Of a stretch of 64,000 nucleotides of DNA, positions 1 through 9,454 are shown piece by piece. The stretch comes from Chryseobacterium sp. G0162. Its GTDB lineage: Bacteria; Bacteroidota; Bacteroidia; Flavobacteriales; Weeksellaceae. Under the pieces are notes generated by a model that was given only the letters and a program-made list of their open reading frames with translations, did no database searches and was not told the DNA's origin. Made by a program: the position numbers and the translations under genes. The DNA is taken from the NCBI RefSeq assembly GCF_003815715.1, contig NZ_CP033922.1, forward strand, positions 4,512,001-4,576,000. The letters run 5' to 3'. Positions within the stretch are counted from its first letter, which is position 1. Each line of letters begins with the position of its first letter.

Positions 1-106
1 CGCCTTCTTTAAAGATAAATTCTTTTGCCTTGTAAGTCATGTTTTCACCTCCGAATGAATAAAGCATTTTCTCATCGATATTCATACAACTTATTGTTTT
101 TTTCAT
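1..106 (-). CDS. N-terminal fragment of a possible Crp/Fnr-type regulator (runs off window)
   Basis: The minus strand is open from an ATG at 104-106 to the window edge (35 codons). The visible residues begin MKKTISCMNIDEKMLYSFGG and end in a K-E-F-I-F-K-E-G stretch. That layout (a short helix with a Leu/Gly pair, then a beta strand with I-F-x-E-G) resembles the start of the cyclic-nucleotide-binding fold in flavobacterial Crp/Fnr regulators, but the piece is too short to prove it. A second possible start is the ATG 22 codons downstream, which has a GGAGGT sequence 5 bases ahead of it, unusual in Bacteroidota. Fragment certain as an open frame, function only inferred. Confidence 0.45.
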   Translation of the reverse strand, partial: MKKTISCMNIDEKMLYSFGGENMTYKAKEFIFKEG

Positions 107-303
107 ACTTATGATTTTTCTGGAAATTAGAAAAGATTTTTAAAATACGATAAATAATTTCAATCCTTATGCCATTCATGTTTTATTGAGAAAATGTGGT
201 ATGAAATCCTTATGTATAAACCTTTAAAGATTACTGTTTTTTCAAATATTGTGAGTATTTTTGAAGTTTAAATATCCGTAACTAATTATTGATTTTAACC
301 TCT

Positions 304-1779
304 ATGATTTTAATTGTTGATGACAACCAGAATAATCTTTACTCACTTCAAAAATTACTTGAATCTAAGGGGTTCCAGGTAGAAACAGCCGGTTCCGGTG
401 AAGAAGCTCTTGGTAAGGCACTGAAAAATGATTATGCTTTAATTATTTTGGATGTTCAAATGCCTGATATGGACGGCTTTGAAGTTGCAGAAACACTTGC
501 TGATTACAGCAAAACTAAAGATGTGCCCATTATATTTTTATCCGCTGTCAATACTGATAAAAAATTTATAACACAAGGCTATGCTTCCGGTGCAAAGGAC
601 TATGTAACCAAACCATTAGACCCCGAAATTCTTTTGCTTAAAGTAAAAACGTTCTATAACCTTCAGGAACAGAATATTGCTATGAAAAAAACACAGCAGA
701 ATCTGGAACTGGAAGTGAAAGGAAGACGGGAATCCCAAGTGACCATGAAATCCCAAATTGATCACTTCCATTTAATGCTGGAATCGCTTCCTCAGATTGC
801 ATTCACCCTTAATGAAGATGGGACGGTTGATTTTGTTAATGGTAAATGGTATCAGTATTCTGATGCTGAACCGAATTTCCCTGAAACACATCCCGATGAT
901 CATGATATCAAGGAAGAATTGGAACGATGCAGAAAAAAAGGAAAAGCACTGGAATTAGAGGTCAGAATTAAAAATATCGTTTCAGGTAATTACCGTTATC
1001 ATTTACTGAGGATAACCCCGGTACATGATGAAAATCGTATTAAAAACTGGGTTGGAACATTTACTGATATTGACGATCAGAAAAAAGTAGAAAAGGAAAA
1101 AGATGAATTCTTAAGCATTGCAAGCCATGAATTAAAAACTCCTTTAACCAGTATTAAAGCATACGTTCAGTTATTGGAGAGAAAGCTTAAATTAGATAAA
1201 GACAGTCCCGAAGCAGGATTTGTTACAAAAGTTCAGGGCCAGATTGATAAGCTAAATACACTCATTACAGATCTTCTGGATGTTTCGAAAATTGAAAATG
1301 GAAAACTGAAAATTAACAGAAAACCGATAAACCTGGAAAGTGTAATCAGTAATGCGGTTGAAACCATACAACAGACTCATGATGACCGCAAAGTAGAGAT
1401 TTTGCGCCACGGAATAAAACCGGATATTTTAATTCCTTTGGATGAAATCCGTATCGAGCAAGTGCTCATTAACTTCCTGACGAACGCTATCAAATATTCC
1501 CCTAATAATAATCAGGTAATCGTTACCACTTTTGTAGATGAAGAAGCGCAGGAAGTAAGAGTTAATGTTACCGATTTTGGGATCGGAATTCCTGATTTTA
1601 AACAGGATGCGGTATTCAAAAAATTCTATCGTGTAGAAGAATCTTCACTTCAATTCCAGGGAATGGGAATCGGATTGTTTATATGCTCTGAAATCATCAA
1701 ACAACATCATGGAAACGTTGGAGTTTCCAGTATCGTAGATGAAGGCTCTACATTTTATTTTACCCTGCCATTAAATTAA
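304..1779 (+). CDS. Hybrid two-component protein: REC-PAS-histidine kinase
   Basis: A 491-residue soluble sensor kinase with an N-terminal receiver. The receiver (about 1-120) has the acidic pair D6/D7, phospho-acceptor D50 in LDVQMPDMDG and the conserved Lys103 in TKPLDP. A PAS-like domain follows (about 150-260). HisKA contains SHELKTPL with the phosphorylated His275, and the ATPase domain shows an N box (NFLTNAIKYS), a G1 box (DFGIGIPD) and a G2 box (GMGIGLF). No membrane segment is seen, so it should act in the cytoplasm, receiving phosphate at the N terminus as well as sensing through PAS. I chose the ATG at 304; a TTG at 289 would add five residues ahead of the beta-1 strand. It is first in an operon running to 7580; the next gene starts 5 bases after its stop. 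A TATTTTTG -7 box lies at 256-263. Confidence 0.93.
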   Translation: MILIVDDNQNNLYSLQKLLESKGFQVETAGSGEEALGKALKNDYALIILDVQMPDMDGFEVAETLADYSKTKDVPIIFLSAVNTDKKFITQGYASGAKDYVTKPLDPEILLLKVKTFYNLQEQNIAMKKTQQNLELEVKGRRESQVTMKSQIDHFHLMLESLPQIAFTLNEDGTVDFVNGKWYQYSDAEPNFPETHPDDHDIKEELERCRKKGKALELEVRIKNIVSGNYRYHLLRITPVHDENRIKNWVGTFTDIDDQKKVEKEKDEFLSIASHELKTPLTSIKAYVQLLERKLKLDKDSPEAGFVTKVQGQIDKLNTLITDLLDVSKIENGKLKINRKPINLESVISNAVETIQQTHDDRKVEILRHGIKPDILIPLDEIRIEQVLINFLTNAIKYSPNNNQVIVTTFVDEEAQEVRVNVTDFGIGIPDFKQDAVFKKFYRVEESSLQFQGMGIGLFICSEIIKQHHGNVGVSSIVDEGSTFYFTLPLN

Positions 1780-1784
1780 ACTTC

Positions 1785-4700
1785 ATGCCGAAAAAAATTA
1801 TACGAAATCTTCAATTTGGAATAGGTCTTTCACTTTTGATTTTAATCACCAGCTCAGTGGCTTCATACTGGAGTATCCAAAATCAAATGAATCACCGTGA
1901 GAGCCTTTCTAAAAGCAGACGTTCTGTGACAGCCGTTAAAGATATTCTGGTGGCCCTGCTGGATGCAGAAACAGGAAACAGAGGCTATCAGCTTACCGGA
2001 AGGGAAGATTTTCTGGAGCCTTACAAGCGCGGAGTACGGGAGTATTCAGAATCTTTAGTACATGCCGAGTCATTAGGAGTAGAGGATAAAAATCAACAGG
2101 AAAGGCTTGCACGATTAAAAATTGCAGTCAGTCAGGTGATGGATAATCTGAAAAATCTGGTAGAAAATAGGCGAAGAGGCATTATAATGACTCAGGAGCA
2201 GATCGTCATGGGTAAAGCTTACATGGATGAATGCCGTAAAATTGTAAAGGATTTTATACAGTATGAAGAAAGCCAGGTTGAAATCAAAAATAAAGATTTA
2301 ACGCGCTCATCAGAAACAACGGTTATTTTTATCGTTTTTTCTGCAATAGCAGCAGTAGTGGTAACTGCATTTTTCTATTTTAAAATGCGGGCAGACCTTA
2401 TCCGAAGAGATGAACTGGAAAAAATGCTACGTGATAAAGATCAGGAAATGACACGCCGCGTAAGTGCCATTCAAAAAATAGCGAATAGAGTAGCTAACGG
2501 TGATTACAGTGAGAAAGCAGTGGATAATTCGGAAGATGATCTGGGAGATCTTGTAGAATCACTCAATCATATGACGGAGTCGCTTAAAACATCTTTTGAT
2601 AAAATTAATAAAAGTGACTGGCGTCAGAAGGGCCTTGCTTTGCTCAATGAATCCCTTGTCGGAAATAAATCGGTACAGGAAGTTTCCAATAAAGCTTTAT
2701 ATCAATTAATTGAGTATGGAAACTGCATCAATGGTTCATTGTACCTTTTTGATGAAGGCATTTTAAGGCTCAATAAAGCATTTGGTCTGGAAGCCAATAT
2801 GAAAAGAACTTTTGAGCTGGGTGAAGGAATGGTAGGACAGGCCTTCATGAATGCTAAAACGCAGGTCTACAATAATCTTCATGAAGATGACTTTGTAGTA
2901 ACCTTTGCCAGCAGTACCATTAAGATCTACGGTATAATTCTAATACCGGTTTTTGCAGATGGACATGCGATAGGAGTCATTGAGTTAGGATCTACTTCTA
3001 ATTTTGATGAAGACAGAATCAACTATTTTGAAGAATGCTGCATCAATATAGGAATAGCCCTGAATGCCGCGAAAGGAAGAGAAAAAGAACAGCAGTTACT
3101 GGAAGAAACCCAGGCGCAGTCTGAAGAATTACAAGTGCAGCATTCTGAACTTGAAAACCTTAATACTGAATTGGAAGCACAGACCCAGAAACTTCAAGCC
3201 TCAGAAGAAGAGTTGAAGGTACAACAGGAAGAGCTGATGCAAGCCAACGCAGAACTGGAAGAGCGTTCAAGATTGCTGGAAGAAAAGAATCATTTAATAG
3301 CCGAGCGTAATAATGAAATTCAGAAAAAGGTAGAGGAGCTGGCACTCAGCACTAAATATAAGTCTGAATTTTTAGCCAATATGTCTCATGAATTGCGTAC
3401 ACCTCTTAATTCAATCCTTCTTTTATCGCGTTTAATGGCAGAAAATCCGGATGAAAACCTTAATGAAGATCAGGTGGAATCTGCTAAAGTTATTCAAAGT
3501 TCAGGAACCAGTTTATTAACATTAATAGATGAAATTCTTGATCTGGCAAAAATAGAATCCGGTAAAATGACCCTTGAATACCAGGAAGTAGTCGTTGAAG
3601 AAATTGTGAAAGATCTGAAAAGTCTTTTCAGTCCAGTATTTCAGGAGAAAGACCTTCCATTTCATATCCAGATAGATTCAAACGTACAGAAAGCTATTGA
3701 AAGTGATCGTCTTAGAATTGATCAGGTATTAAGAAACCTGTTGTCTAATGCTTTAAAGTTTACAACAAAAGGAAGCATTGATTTACATATCAAAAAGCAT
3801 TCTGAAAAAGATAATTTTATTATATTTTCAGTAAAAGATACTGGTGTAGGAATAGCCGAGGAGAAACAAAAAATTATCTTTGAAGCTTTCCAGCAGGCTG
3901 ATGGATCTACAAAAAGAAAATTTGGAGGTACCGGTCTGGGGCTTTCAATAAGCCGTGAAATTGCAAGACTTTTGGGAGGTGAGCTTGTTCTGAAAAGTGA
4001 ACTGAATAAAGGAAGTGAATTCAGTTTCATTATTCCTGTACATCCGGTAATTGAAATTGTTCACTCTGAAACAGATCAGGATCTGGTAGAAATCATCCGT
4101 GAAGATGTTGAAGAAATTCAAAACATTCTTGATGAAGGGGAATTGGTTCTGTTGAACAACTTGGAAATTCCTGAAGATGTGGAGGATGACAGAGAGAATA
4201 TTCAGGAAGGAGATAAGATTATTCTTATTATTGAAGATGATACCAATTTTGCAAAAGCATTATTGAAATATGCCCATTTGCAGAATTATAAGGGCGTGGT
4301 GGTTGTAAGGGGAGATTATGGTCTTTCAGCTGCTCAGAAGTATCACCCACATGCGATTTTATTGGATGTTCAACTTCCGGTAAAAGATGGATGGGAAGTA
4401 ATGGACGAATTGAAAGCCGATCCTCATGTAAGACATATCCCTGTACATATGATGTCTGCTCTGCATGTGAAAAAAGAAAGCCTTATGAAAGGGGCTGTTG
4501 ACTTTATCAATAAGCCTGTAGCTCTGGATAAAATGACTGATGTATTCAGAAAAATTGAAGAGGCATTACAAAAAGGGCCTCAAAAAGTTTTAATTGTTGA
4601 GGAAAATGCCAAACATGCCAGCGCATTATCCTATTTTCTGAGTAATTTTAATATTTCCTTATCGGTTGAAAATAATGTGGAAGACAGCGTAAAAGCACTG

Positions 4701-5387
4701 ACTTCCGATCTTGTTGATTGTGTTATTCTGGACATTGAAAGTGCCAAAGGAAATGATTATCATATCATTGAATCAATTAAAAGTTATGAGGGGCTGGAAA
4801 ATCTGCCGATCATTATTTTTACTGAGCATCATTTATCCAAAGAAGAAGAGCTTAAAATAAAACAATATGCAGATTCTATTGTTGTAAAAACAGCACATTC
4901 TTATCAGAGAATCTTGGATGAAGTAGGTTTATTCTTACATTTGGTGGAAGAAAAAAACAGTTCGGCTGAAAGTAATACAGGCAGGATGTTGGGCTCCTTA
5001 ACAGAAGTTCTGAGTGGTAAAAAAGTACTCATTACTGATGATGATGTTCGAAATATTTTTTCTTTAACCAAAGCACTGGAAAAATATAAGGTTGAAGTAA
5101 TTGTTGCCATGGACGGAAAGCATGCTCTTGAGCAAATTGACCACAATCCTGATGTAGACGTTATTTTGATGGATATGATGATGCCTGAAATGGATGGCTA
5201 TGAAACAATAAAGGAAATACGAAAAATGCCGGCATTTAAAAGACTGCCTATTATAGCTATTACGGCCAAATCAATGATTGGAGAACGTGAAAAATGTATT
5301 ACAGCAGGAGCTTCGGACTATATCTCAAAGCCTGTAGATATTGATCAGTTATTATCACTCCTTCGTGTTTGGTTGTATGAAAGTTAA
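1785..5387 (+). CDS. Large membrane hybrid histidine kinase: CHASE3-HAMP-GAF-HisKA-HATPase-REC-REC-REC
   Basis: A 1200-residue sensor. A first membrane helix (about 12-30) is followed by a CHASE3-type sensing domain with the typical ETGNRGYQLTGREDFLEPY core, a second helix (about 180-198), HAMP (to about 270), GAF (about 290-425) and a long Glu/Gln-rich coiled coil (about 430-525). HisKA carries MSHELRTPLNS with His535; HATPase has NLLSNALKF, DTGVGIAEE and GGTGLGLSIS. Three receivers follow: REC1 (about 808-930, acceptor D861 in LDVQLPVKDGW), a degenerate REC2 (about 932-1050, acidic pair replaced by EEN although LDIES keeps an Asp) and REC3 (about 1070-1195, D1130 in MDMMMPEMDG). The architecture fits a CHASE3 stress or phosphorelay kinase that can donate phosphate to the two small response regulators encoded downstream. 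It starts 5 bases after the upstream kinase gene. Confidence 0.94.
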   Translation: MPKKIIRNLQFGIGLSLLILITSSVASYWSIQNQMNHRESLSKSRRSVTAVKDILVALLDAETGNRGYQLTGREDFLEPYKRGVREYSESLVHAESLGVEDKNQQERLARLKIAVSQVMDNLKNLVENRRRGIIMTQEQIVMGKAYMDECRKIVKDFIQYEESQVEIKNKDLTRSSETTVIFIVFSAIAAVVVTAFFYFKMRADLIRRDELEKMLRDKDQEMTRRVSAIQKIANRVANGDYSEKAVDNSEDDLGDLVESLNHMTESLKTSFDKINKSDWRQKGLALLNESLVGNKSVQEVSNKALYQLIEYGNCINGSLYLFDEGILRLNKAFGLEANMKRTFELGEGMVGQAFMNAKTQVYNNLHEDDFVVTFASSTIKIYGIILIPVFADGHAIGVIELGSTSNFDEDRINYFEECCINIGIALNAAKGREKEQQLLEETQAQSEELQVQHSELENLNTELEAQTQKLQASEEELKVQQEELMQANAELEERSRLLEEKNHLIAERNNEIQKKVEELALSTKYKSEFLANMSHELRTPLNSILLLSRLMAENPDENLNEDQVESAKVIQSSGTSLLTLIDEILDLAKIESGKMTLEYQEVVVEEIVKDLKSLFSPVFQEKDLPFHIQIDSNVQKAIESDRLRIDQVLRNLLSNALKFTTKGSIDLHIKKHSEKDNFIIFSVKDTGVGIAEEKQKIIFEAFQQADGSTKRKFGGTGLGLSISREIARLLGGELVLKSELNKGSEFSFIIPVHPVIEIVHSETDQDLVEIIREDVEEIQNILDEGELVLLNNLEIPEDVEDDRENIQEGDKIILIIEDDTNFAKALLKYAHLQNYKGVVVVRGDYGLSAAQKYHPHAILLDVQLPVKDGWEVMDELKADPHVRHIPVHMMSALHVKKESLMKGAVDFINKPVALDKMTDVFRKIEEALQKGPQKVLIVEENAKHASALSYFLSNFNISLSVENNVEDSVKALTSDLVDCVILDIESAKGNDYHIIESIKSYEGLENLPIIIFTEHHLSKEEELKIKQYADSIVVKTAHSYQRILDEVGLFLHLVEEKNSSAESNTGRMLGSLTEVLSGKKVLITDDDVRNIFSLTKALEKYKVEVIVAMDGKHALEQIDHNPDVDVILMDMMMPEMDGYETIKEIRKMPAFKRLPIIAITAKSMIGEREKCITAGASDYISKPVDIDQLLSLLRVWLYES

Positions 5388-5402
5388 ACAGATAAAATTC
5401 TG

Positions 5403-5768
5403 ATGGATAAGAAAATCTTAATTGTGGATGATGACCCACGCAATATATTTGCATTGAAGCTAACCCTTAAAGCCCGTGGATATGCAGTTGAATCCTGTAC
5501 AATGGCCCAGGAAGCCCTGGAAATTCTGAAGTCCCACCCTCAGTTTTCTGTTGTTCTTATGGACATGATGATGCCGGGAATAGATGGCTATGAAGCTGTA
5601 AGAATGATAAGAAATACCCAGGAAATAAAACATATTCCGGTGATTGCTGTCACTGCACAGGCAATGCCTGAAGACCGACAGAAATGTTTGGAAGCAGGAG
5701 CTGATGAGTATGTATCGAAACCAATTGATGTGGATCTTTTAATAATGGCAATAGAAAAACTTTCATAG
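5403..5768 (+). CDS. Single-domain response regulator (REC only)
   Basis: A 121-residue receiver domain without an output domain. It shows the acidic pair in VDDDPRN, the phospho-acceptor in LMDMMMPGIDGYEA, the conserved Thr in AVTAQAM and the Lys in SKPIDV. The sequence is close to the third REC of the hybrid kinase just upstream (both share DDDxRNIFxL, MDMMMPxxDGYE and ISKP/VSKP-type ends), which suggests it arose from, or exchanges phosphate with, that receiver. CheY-like proteins of this kind relay phosphate to other partners rather than bind DNA. It begins 15 bases after the hybrid kinase gene, and its stop is followed directly by the ATG of the CheR-type gene. Confidence 0.92.
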   Translation: MDKKILIVDDDPRNIFALKLTLKARGYAVESCTMAQEALEILKSHPQFSVVLMDMMMPGIDGYEAVRMIRNTQEIKHIPVIAVTAQAMPEDRQKCLEAGADEYVSKPIDVDLLIMAIEKLS

Positions 5769-6599
5769 ATGCTGGAACCAAGTATCGTAAAAGATGAAGA
5801 AATAGAATATCTCATCAGAGATGTTTATGATATGTATGGCTATGACTTTTCCGGTTATAGCAGGGCTTCATTTAAAAGAAGGGTAAACCGTATATGCCTT
5901 TTAGACAGGTTTACCAGTTTTGCGGAGCTCAGGTATACGATTATGAATGATGCTGAGTACTTAAAACGTTTTGTAGAAGAAGTAACCGTGAATGTTACGG
6001 AAATGTTCAGAGATCCTTCATTTTTTAAAACACTGCGAGAGAAAATACTGCCTCAGTTAGGTACCTATCCCTTAATCAGAATATGGATTGCGGGGTGCTC
6101 AACTGGTGAAGAAGCGTATTCTATAGCCATTCTGCTGAAAGAAGCAGGTCTTTATAATAAATCTCTGATTTATGGTACCGATTTGAATCCTGCTGTTCTT
6201 GAAACAGCCAGAGCTGGTGTTTTTCCTTTGCAGCAGATGAAACTGTACTCTGAAAACTATATACTTTCCGGCGGAATAAAAGATTTTTCTGATTATTATA
6301 CTGCCAATTATGATAGTGTAAGGTTTGATAAAAGCTTACAGGAAAAATTGATTTTATCAACCCACAACCTGGTGTCAGATAGTTCATTTAATAGTTTTCA
6401 GTTAATTGTCTGCAGAAATGTGTTGATTTATTTTGATAGAGAACTTCAGGAAAGGGTATTCAGGCTTTTTGATAACAGCTTGGAAAATTTAGGTTTTCTA
6501 GCACTTGGAGCAAAAGAAACCCTTAGATTTTCTACTATTGACAAAAATTATCATCAGGTAGAAGACCAGAAAATCTGGAAAAAAATTGATCACCATTAA
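5769..6599 (+). CDS. CheR-type protein-glutamate methyltransferase
   Basis: A 276-residue protein with an N-terminal CheR helical region (YDFSGYSRASFKRRVNR) and the SAM-binding core at about 95-225, including IAGCSTGEEAYSIA, YGTDLNP and the late CRNVLIYFD motif. CheR enzymes methylate glutamates of signalling proteins. No chemoreceptor or flagellar gene is visible and flavobacteria lack flagella, so here it more likely modifies the sensor kinases of this operon; that is an inference from context. Its ATG abuts the TAG of the receiver gene with no spacer, suggesting translational coupling. It is followed 11 bases later by the CheB-type esterase, its natural antagonist. Confidence 0.92.
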   Translation: MLEPSIVKDEEIEYLIRDVYDMYGYDFSGYSRASFKRRVNRICLLDRFTSFAELRYTIMNDAEYLKRFVEEVTVNVTEMFRDPSFFKTLREKILPQLGTYPLIRIWIAGCSTGEEAYSIAILLKEAGLYNKSLIYGTDLNPAVLETARAGVFPLQQMKLYSENYILSGGIKDFSDYYTANYDSVRFDKSLQEKLILSTHNLVSDSSFNSFQLIVCRNVLIYFDRELQERVFRLFDNSLENLGFLALGAKETLRFSTIDKNYHQVEDQKIWKKIDHH

Positions 6600-6610
6600 T
6601 AATTGCTGCA

Positions 6611-7180
6611 ATGAAATCACAAACCAATACAGAATTAATTGTTATCGGAGGGTCGGCAGGAAGTTTACAGGTCATTATAGAGATGATCAAAAATCTGGAC
6701 AATAAGATCCCTGCTCCCATCCTGCTTGTGATACACCGTAAGGCTCAATCAGGTGATGTTTTACGCACTTTACTGCAACAGTTTACAAAAATACCTGTGA
6801 TAGAAGTTGAGGATAAAACTGAAGTTAATGATAATACAATATATATTGTTCCTGCTGATTATCATTTGCTGTTTGAGAATAATAAAAATATGTCACTAGA
6901 CAGCTCTGAAAAAATGAATTACTCCCGTCCTTCTATAGATGTCACGCTCAGGTCGGCTGCAGAAATTTACAGAGAAAATATGATTGGTATCCTTTTGTCC
7001 GGAGCCAATGCTGATGGAGTAGAAGGATTGAAGTATGTTAAAAAGTACAATGGAAAGGTTTGGATTCAGGATCCGGAAACAGCAGAAGTGGATTATATGC
7101 CAAAACATGCCATAGAAGAAATTGATTATGATTTAATTATCACGCCTAGAAGTTTAGCGAGTTGGATAAATCAATTATAA
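6611..7180 (+). CDS. CheB-type protein-glutamate methylesterase domain
   Basis: A 189-residue stand-alone CheB catalytic domain without the N-terminal receiver found in classical CheB. The catalytic Ser is in IGGSAGS, the His in LLVIHRK and the Asp in LLSGANADGVEG, giving the complete Ser-His-Asp set; the family block Y-I-V-P-A-D-Y-H is also present. It should hydrolyse methyl esters or deamidate glutamine side chains, opposing the adjacent CheR enzyme. Because it lacks its own REC, control may come from the separate CheY-like proteins encoded on either side. It sits 11 bases after the cheR-like gene and 28 before the final receiver gene. Confidence 0.91.
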   Translation: MKSQTNTELIVIGGSAGSLQVIIEMIKNLDNKIPAPILLVIHRKAQSGDVLRTLLQQFTKIPVIEVEDKTEVNDNTIYIVPADYHLLFENNKNMSLDSSEKMNYSRPSIDVTLRSAAEIYRENMIGILLSGANADGVEGLKYVKKYNGKVWIQDPETAEVDYMPKHAIEEIDYDLIITPRSLASWINQL

Positions 7181-7208
7181 ATATTCAGAATAAAATAATC
7201 TAAATAAT

Positions 7209-7580
7209 ATGAGTAAAAAGAAGATTTTAATTTTTGATGATGATACTGCTATTTTAGAAGTAATCACCATCATATTTGAAGAAAACGGATATGAGGTTAA
7301 AATATCAGAAACATCACACGATATCCTTGAGAAAGTGACAGACTATCAGCCGGATGTTATTCTGATGGATAACTGGATTCCAAAAATCGGAGGTGTGGAA
7401 GCCACAAAACTTCTCAAAAGCACCGAAGCATTTAAGCATATTCCTGTAATTTATGTTACGGCCAATAATGATATTGTTGCTTTAGCATCGGAAGCACAAG
7501 CGGATGATTATGTTTCAAAGCCTTTTAACCTTGATGATCTTGAAGAAATGGTTGCAAAACATATTAAAGAAAAGGTATAA
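7209..7580 (+). CDS. Single-domain response regulator (REC only)
   Basis: A 123-residue receiver domain: acidic cluster in IFDDDTA, acceptor Asp in ILMDNWIPKIGG, Thr in YVTANND and Lys in VSKPFNLDDLEE. The acceptor loop has NWIP where most receivers have a second hydrophobic and Met-Pro, a change also seen in other flavobacterial receivers. It lacks any output domain and is the last gene of the operon; a strong hairpin terminator starts 23 bases after its stop. Likely a phosphate relay or sink for the kinases upstream. Confidence 0.9.
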   Translation: MSKKKILIFDDDTAILEVITIIFEENGYEVKISETSHDILEKVTDYQPDVILMDNWIPKIGGVEATKLLKSTEAFKHIPVIYVTANNDIVALASEAQADDYVSKPFNLDDLEEMVAKHIKEKV

Positions 7581-7603
7581 AAAATATCAATGATTAATCC
7601 ATG

Positions 7604-7632
7604 AAATCTCTCAATGTTTTGAGAGATTTTTT
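7604..7632 (+). terminator. Rho-independent terminator of the signalling operon
   Basis: An 11-base perfect inverted repeat (7604-7614 with 7619-7629) and a run of six T at 7627-7632. It lies after the last receiver gene on the plus strand and overlaps the stop codon and last codons of the convergent minus-strand gene 7611-7916. Confidence 0.85.
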
Positions 7633-7916
7633 ATGTCCTCTATGGCTGCAGTAAGCTGGCTTTTCGTTAAAGAACAAGTGTTGATATCCTGAATTAAAGA
7701 AGCTAATAACAGGTAAAGCGATGGATTTTCCAAAACACTATCCGAAAAAGTTTTAGCTAAAATTAATTTTTTTGAGACAATATTTTGTACAACCACATAT
7801 TCATTGTTGACATTAACATCTATATTCAACTCCTTTTTAATAATTAAATTGAAGTATTCATCAATTATTTTTTTATCGCTGTTTAAATGTAATGGTTCGG
7901 TTTCTATTCGGTCCAT
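7611..7916 (-). CDS. Hypothetical protein, 101 residues
   Basis: An intact minus-strand frame starting with ATG at 7914-7916 and convergent with the signalling operon. The product is small, acidic to neutral, rich in Leu/Ile/Asn and predicted largely helical, with no signal peptide or membrane segment. I do not recognise the family. Its last codons form one arm of the operon terminator. Its position after a kinase-receiver operon might hint at a partner role, but nothing in the sequence demonstrates this. Confidence 0.65.
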   Translation of the reverse strand: MDRIETEPLHLNSDKKIIDEYFNLIIKKELNIDVNVNNEYVVVQNIVSKKLILAKTFSDSVLENPSLYLLLASLIQDINTCSLTKSQLTAAIEDIKNLSKH

Positions 7917-8178
7917 GACAACTATTTTACTTAATTATTTTTAAACAAGTTTTATGCCGTAGATAACATTTTAGGGATCCTAAATAGGGAAATTATGTTC
8001 TTTAAATTACTGCAAAACTTATACTCTTTTGTTCAATAAAGCCAGGTTGTATGTCATTTCTGTATGTCATTTTAAGTGAACTGAAAAAAAGGGCAAAATT
8101 CTACGTGTATAGCTGCTCTAAATACTGTAAATAATTATAATCTAGAATTAGGTATATTTGTAAACTATTTTAAAGAAA

Positions 8179-8859
8179 ATGGATTACAGGCTTATTAAAG
8201 ATTTTATCGACTTACTTCAGGAATTTGAAACAGAAATTCGTGTCTGTCCCGGTTTGTATCCGGAAACTATTCAAGGGGTTAAAGCATGGATTTCTGATAA
8301 GGAGAATGCCGGGAAAGAAGATCATTCTGAAGAGCCTTATTGGGAAGGGAAGGAGAATGGAAGAACACCGGAAAGTGCCATAAGTACATTGCTTGTCCAT
8401 CTTAACCGATATGCGAAAACTTACTCAAAGTCTGCCATATCAGATTCTGAATTTTCTACTCAGGAAGATTTCATTTATTTAATTAATCTGAAGGCTTTTG
8501 GAGAGATGTCCAAGATGGCTCTGATCAAGAAAAATATTCAGGATAAACCGGTAGGGATGCTTATTATTGCAAGATTGTTACGTCAGGGGCTTATTGAACA
8601 GACAGATTCTGATTTGGACAAACGCAGTAAATTAATCCGTATTTCTGAAAGAGGACTGATTATTTTAGAAAAACAAATGGAGAAAATTCGTCAGGCTACT
8701 AACATTGTTGCAGGAAATCTTAACCACAAAGAAAAGATGGATCTTATACGTATTCTTAATAAGCTAGATCGGTTTCATTATCCCATTTTTTCACGAAACA
8801 TCCATGCTGACCAGCTTATCAATACGGTGTATGATGAGTATACATTTCTACGAAACTAA
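8179..8859 (+). CDS. MarR-like winged-helix transcriptional regulator
   Basis: A 226-residue protein. The C-terminal half (about 95-200) reads as a winged-helix DNA-binding domain: a recognition-helix region with KPVGMLIIARLLRQGLIEQ, then the wing DSDLDKRSKLIRISERG, where D-K-R-S is the typical MarR wing signature, and a long dimerisation helix. The N-terminal 90 residues are an extension with an acidic, Trp-containing segment not typical of short MarR proteins. It stands alone; a TATATTTG -7 box at 8153-8160 fits a promoter just upstream of the ATG. No target gene is evident. Confidence 0.82.
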   Translation: MDYRLIKDFIDLLQEFETEIRVCPGLYPETIQGVKAWISDKENAGKEDHSEEPYWEGKENGRTPESAISTLLVHLNRYAKTYSKSAISDSEFSTQEDFIYLINLKAFGEMSKMALIKKNIQDKPVGMLIIARLLRQGLIEQTDSDLDKRSKLIRISERGLIILEKQMEKIRQATNIVAGNLNHKEKMDLIRILNKLDRFHYPIFSRNIHADQLINTVYDEYTFLRN

Positions 8860-8986
8860 TTCAGTTAGTCATACCAACTGCGGTATTGCAAAATAATCCT
8901 TAGATAATTAGAAATAGATATAGTTTTATAAAATATGGCTATTATCATGATGAGATGAGAGCTCTCGTACTATAAATGGAATATTA

Positions 8987-9340
8987 TTATAGTTCTTTTC
9001 CTTTAAGTGCGAAGAAAAGGTTTTGTATTTGATGTACATATTTTACTTCAAAAGAAATCCCGTTATTTACACAAGCGATCACTGAAAAATCACCGTTTTT
9101 ATTCCATAATTGAAACCCTTCTCGCTCAAAAGTATGGAGTGTGTCTTCACTTTCCGATATTGGTTTAAACCCTAAATGATTAATCCATCTTTTAGTTATT
9201 GGAATAGGTACATAGCAGTCTGGATCTATATCGTTAATATATATCAGATCTCCTAGGTTGTAAAGCTGATATACATATTCAATATTTTCATCTTTTTTAT
9301 CCATTATAAAATTTCCCAGTCGTAATTCGTTTGTATCCAT
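8987..9340 (-). CDS. Hypothetical protein of the MDTNELRLGN type
   Basis: A 117-residue protein. I chose the ATG at 9338-9340 because the family to which it seems to belong begins M-x-x-x-E-L-R-x-G-N; an upstream ATG would add 12 hydrophobic residues that do not fit. Small proteins with this start occur in many Bacteroidota chromosomes and phages and have no assigned function. The rest contains a Trp-Ile-Asn-His-Leu-Gly-Phe segment typical of the same group. No signal peptide is seen and no operon partner is visible. Confidence 0.72.
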   Translation of the reverse strand: MDTNELRLGNFIMDKKDENIEYVYQLYNLGDLIYINDIDPDCYVPIPITKRWINHLGFKPISESEDTLHTFEREGFQLWNKNGDFSVIACVNNGISFEVKYVHQIQNLFFALKGKEL

Positions 9341-9454
9341 AATGAGTACAAATATATAATATAGTAAATCTGTCACAGTTTTTTAATAGAAAATAAATGG
9401 AAAATGTATTTTCCGCTGTGCTATAGGTTGTTCTTTTATACCTATATAAACAAA

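Noticed and set aside
3722..4030. Long antisense frames inside the kinase, topoisomerase and peptidase genes
   Set aside because: They are mirror images of strong coding genes with good domain evidence; none shows a motif of its own.
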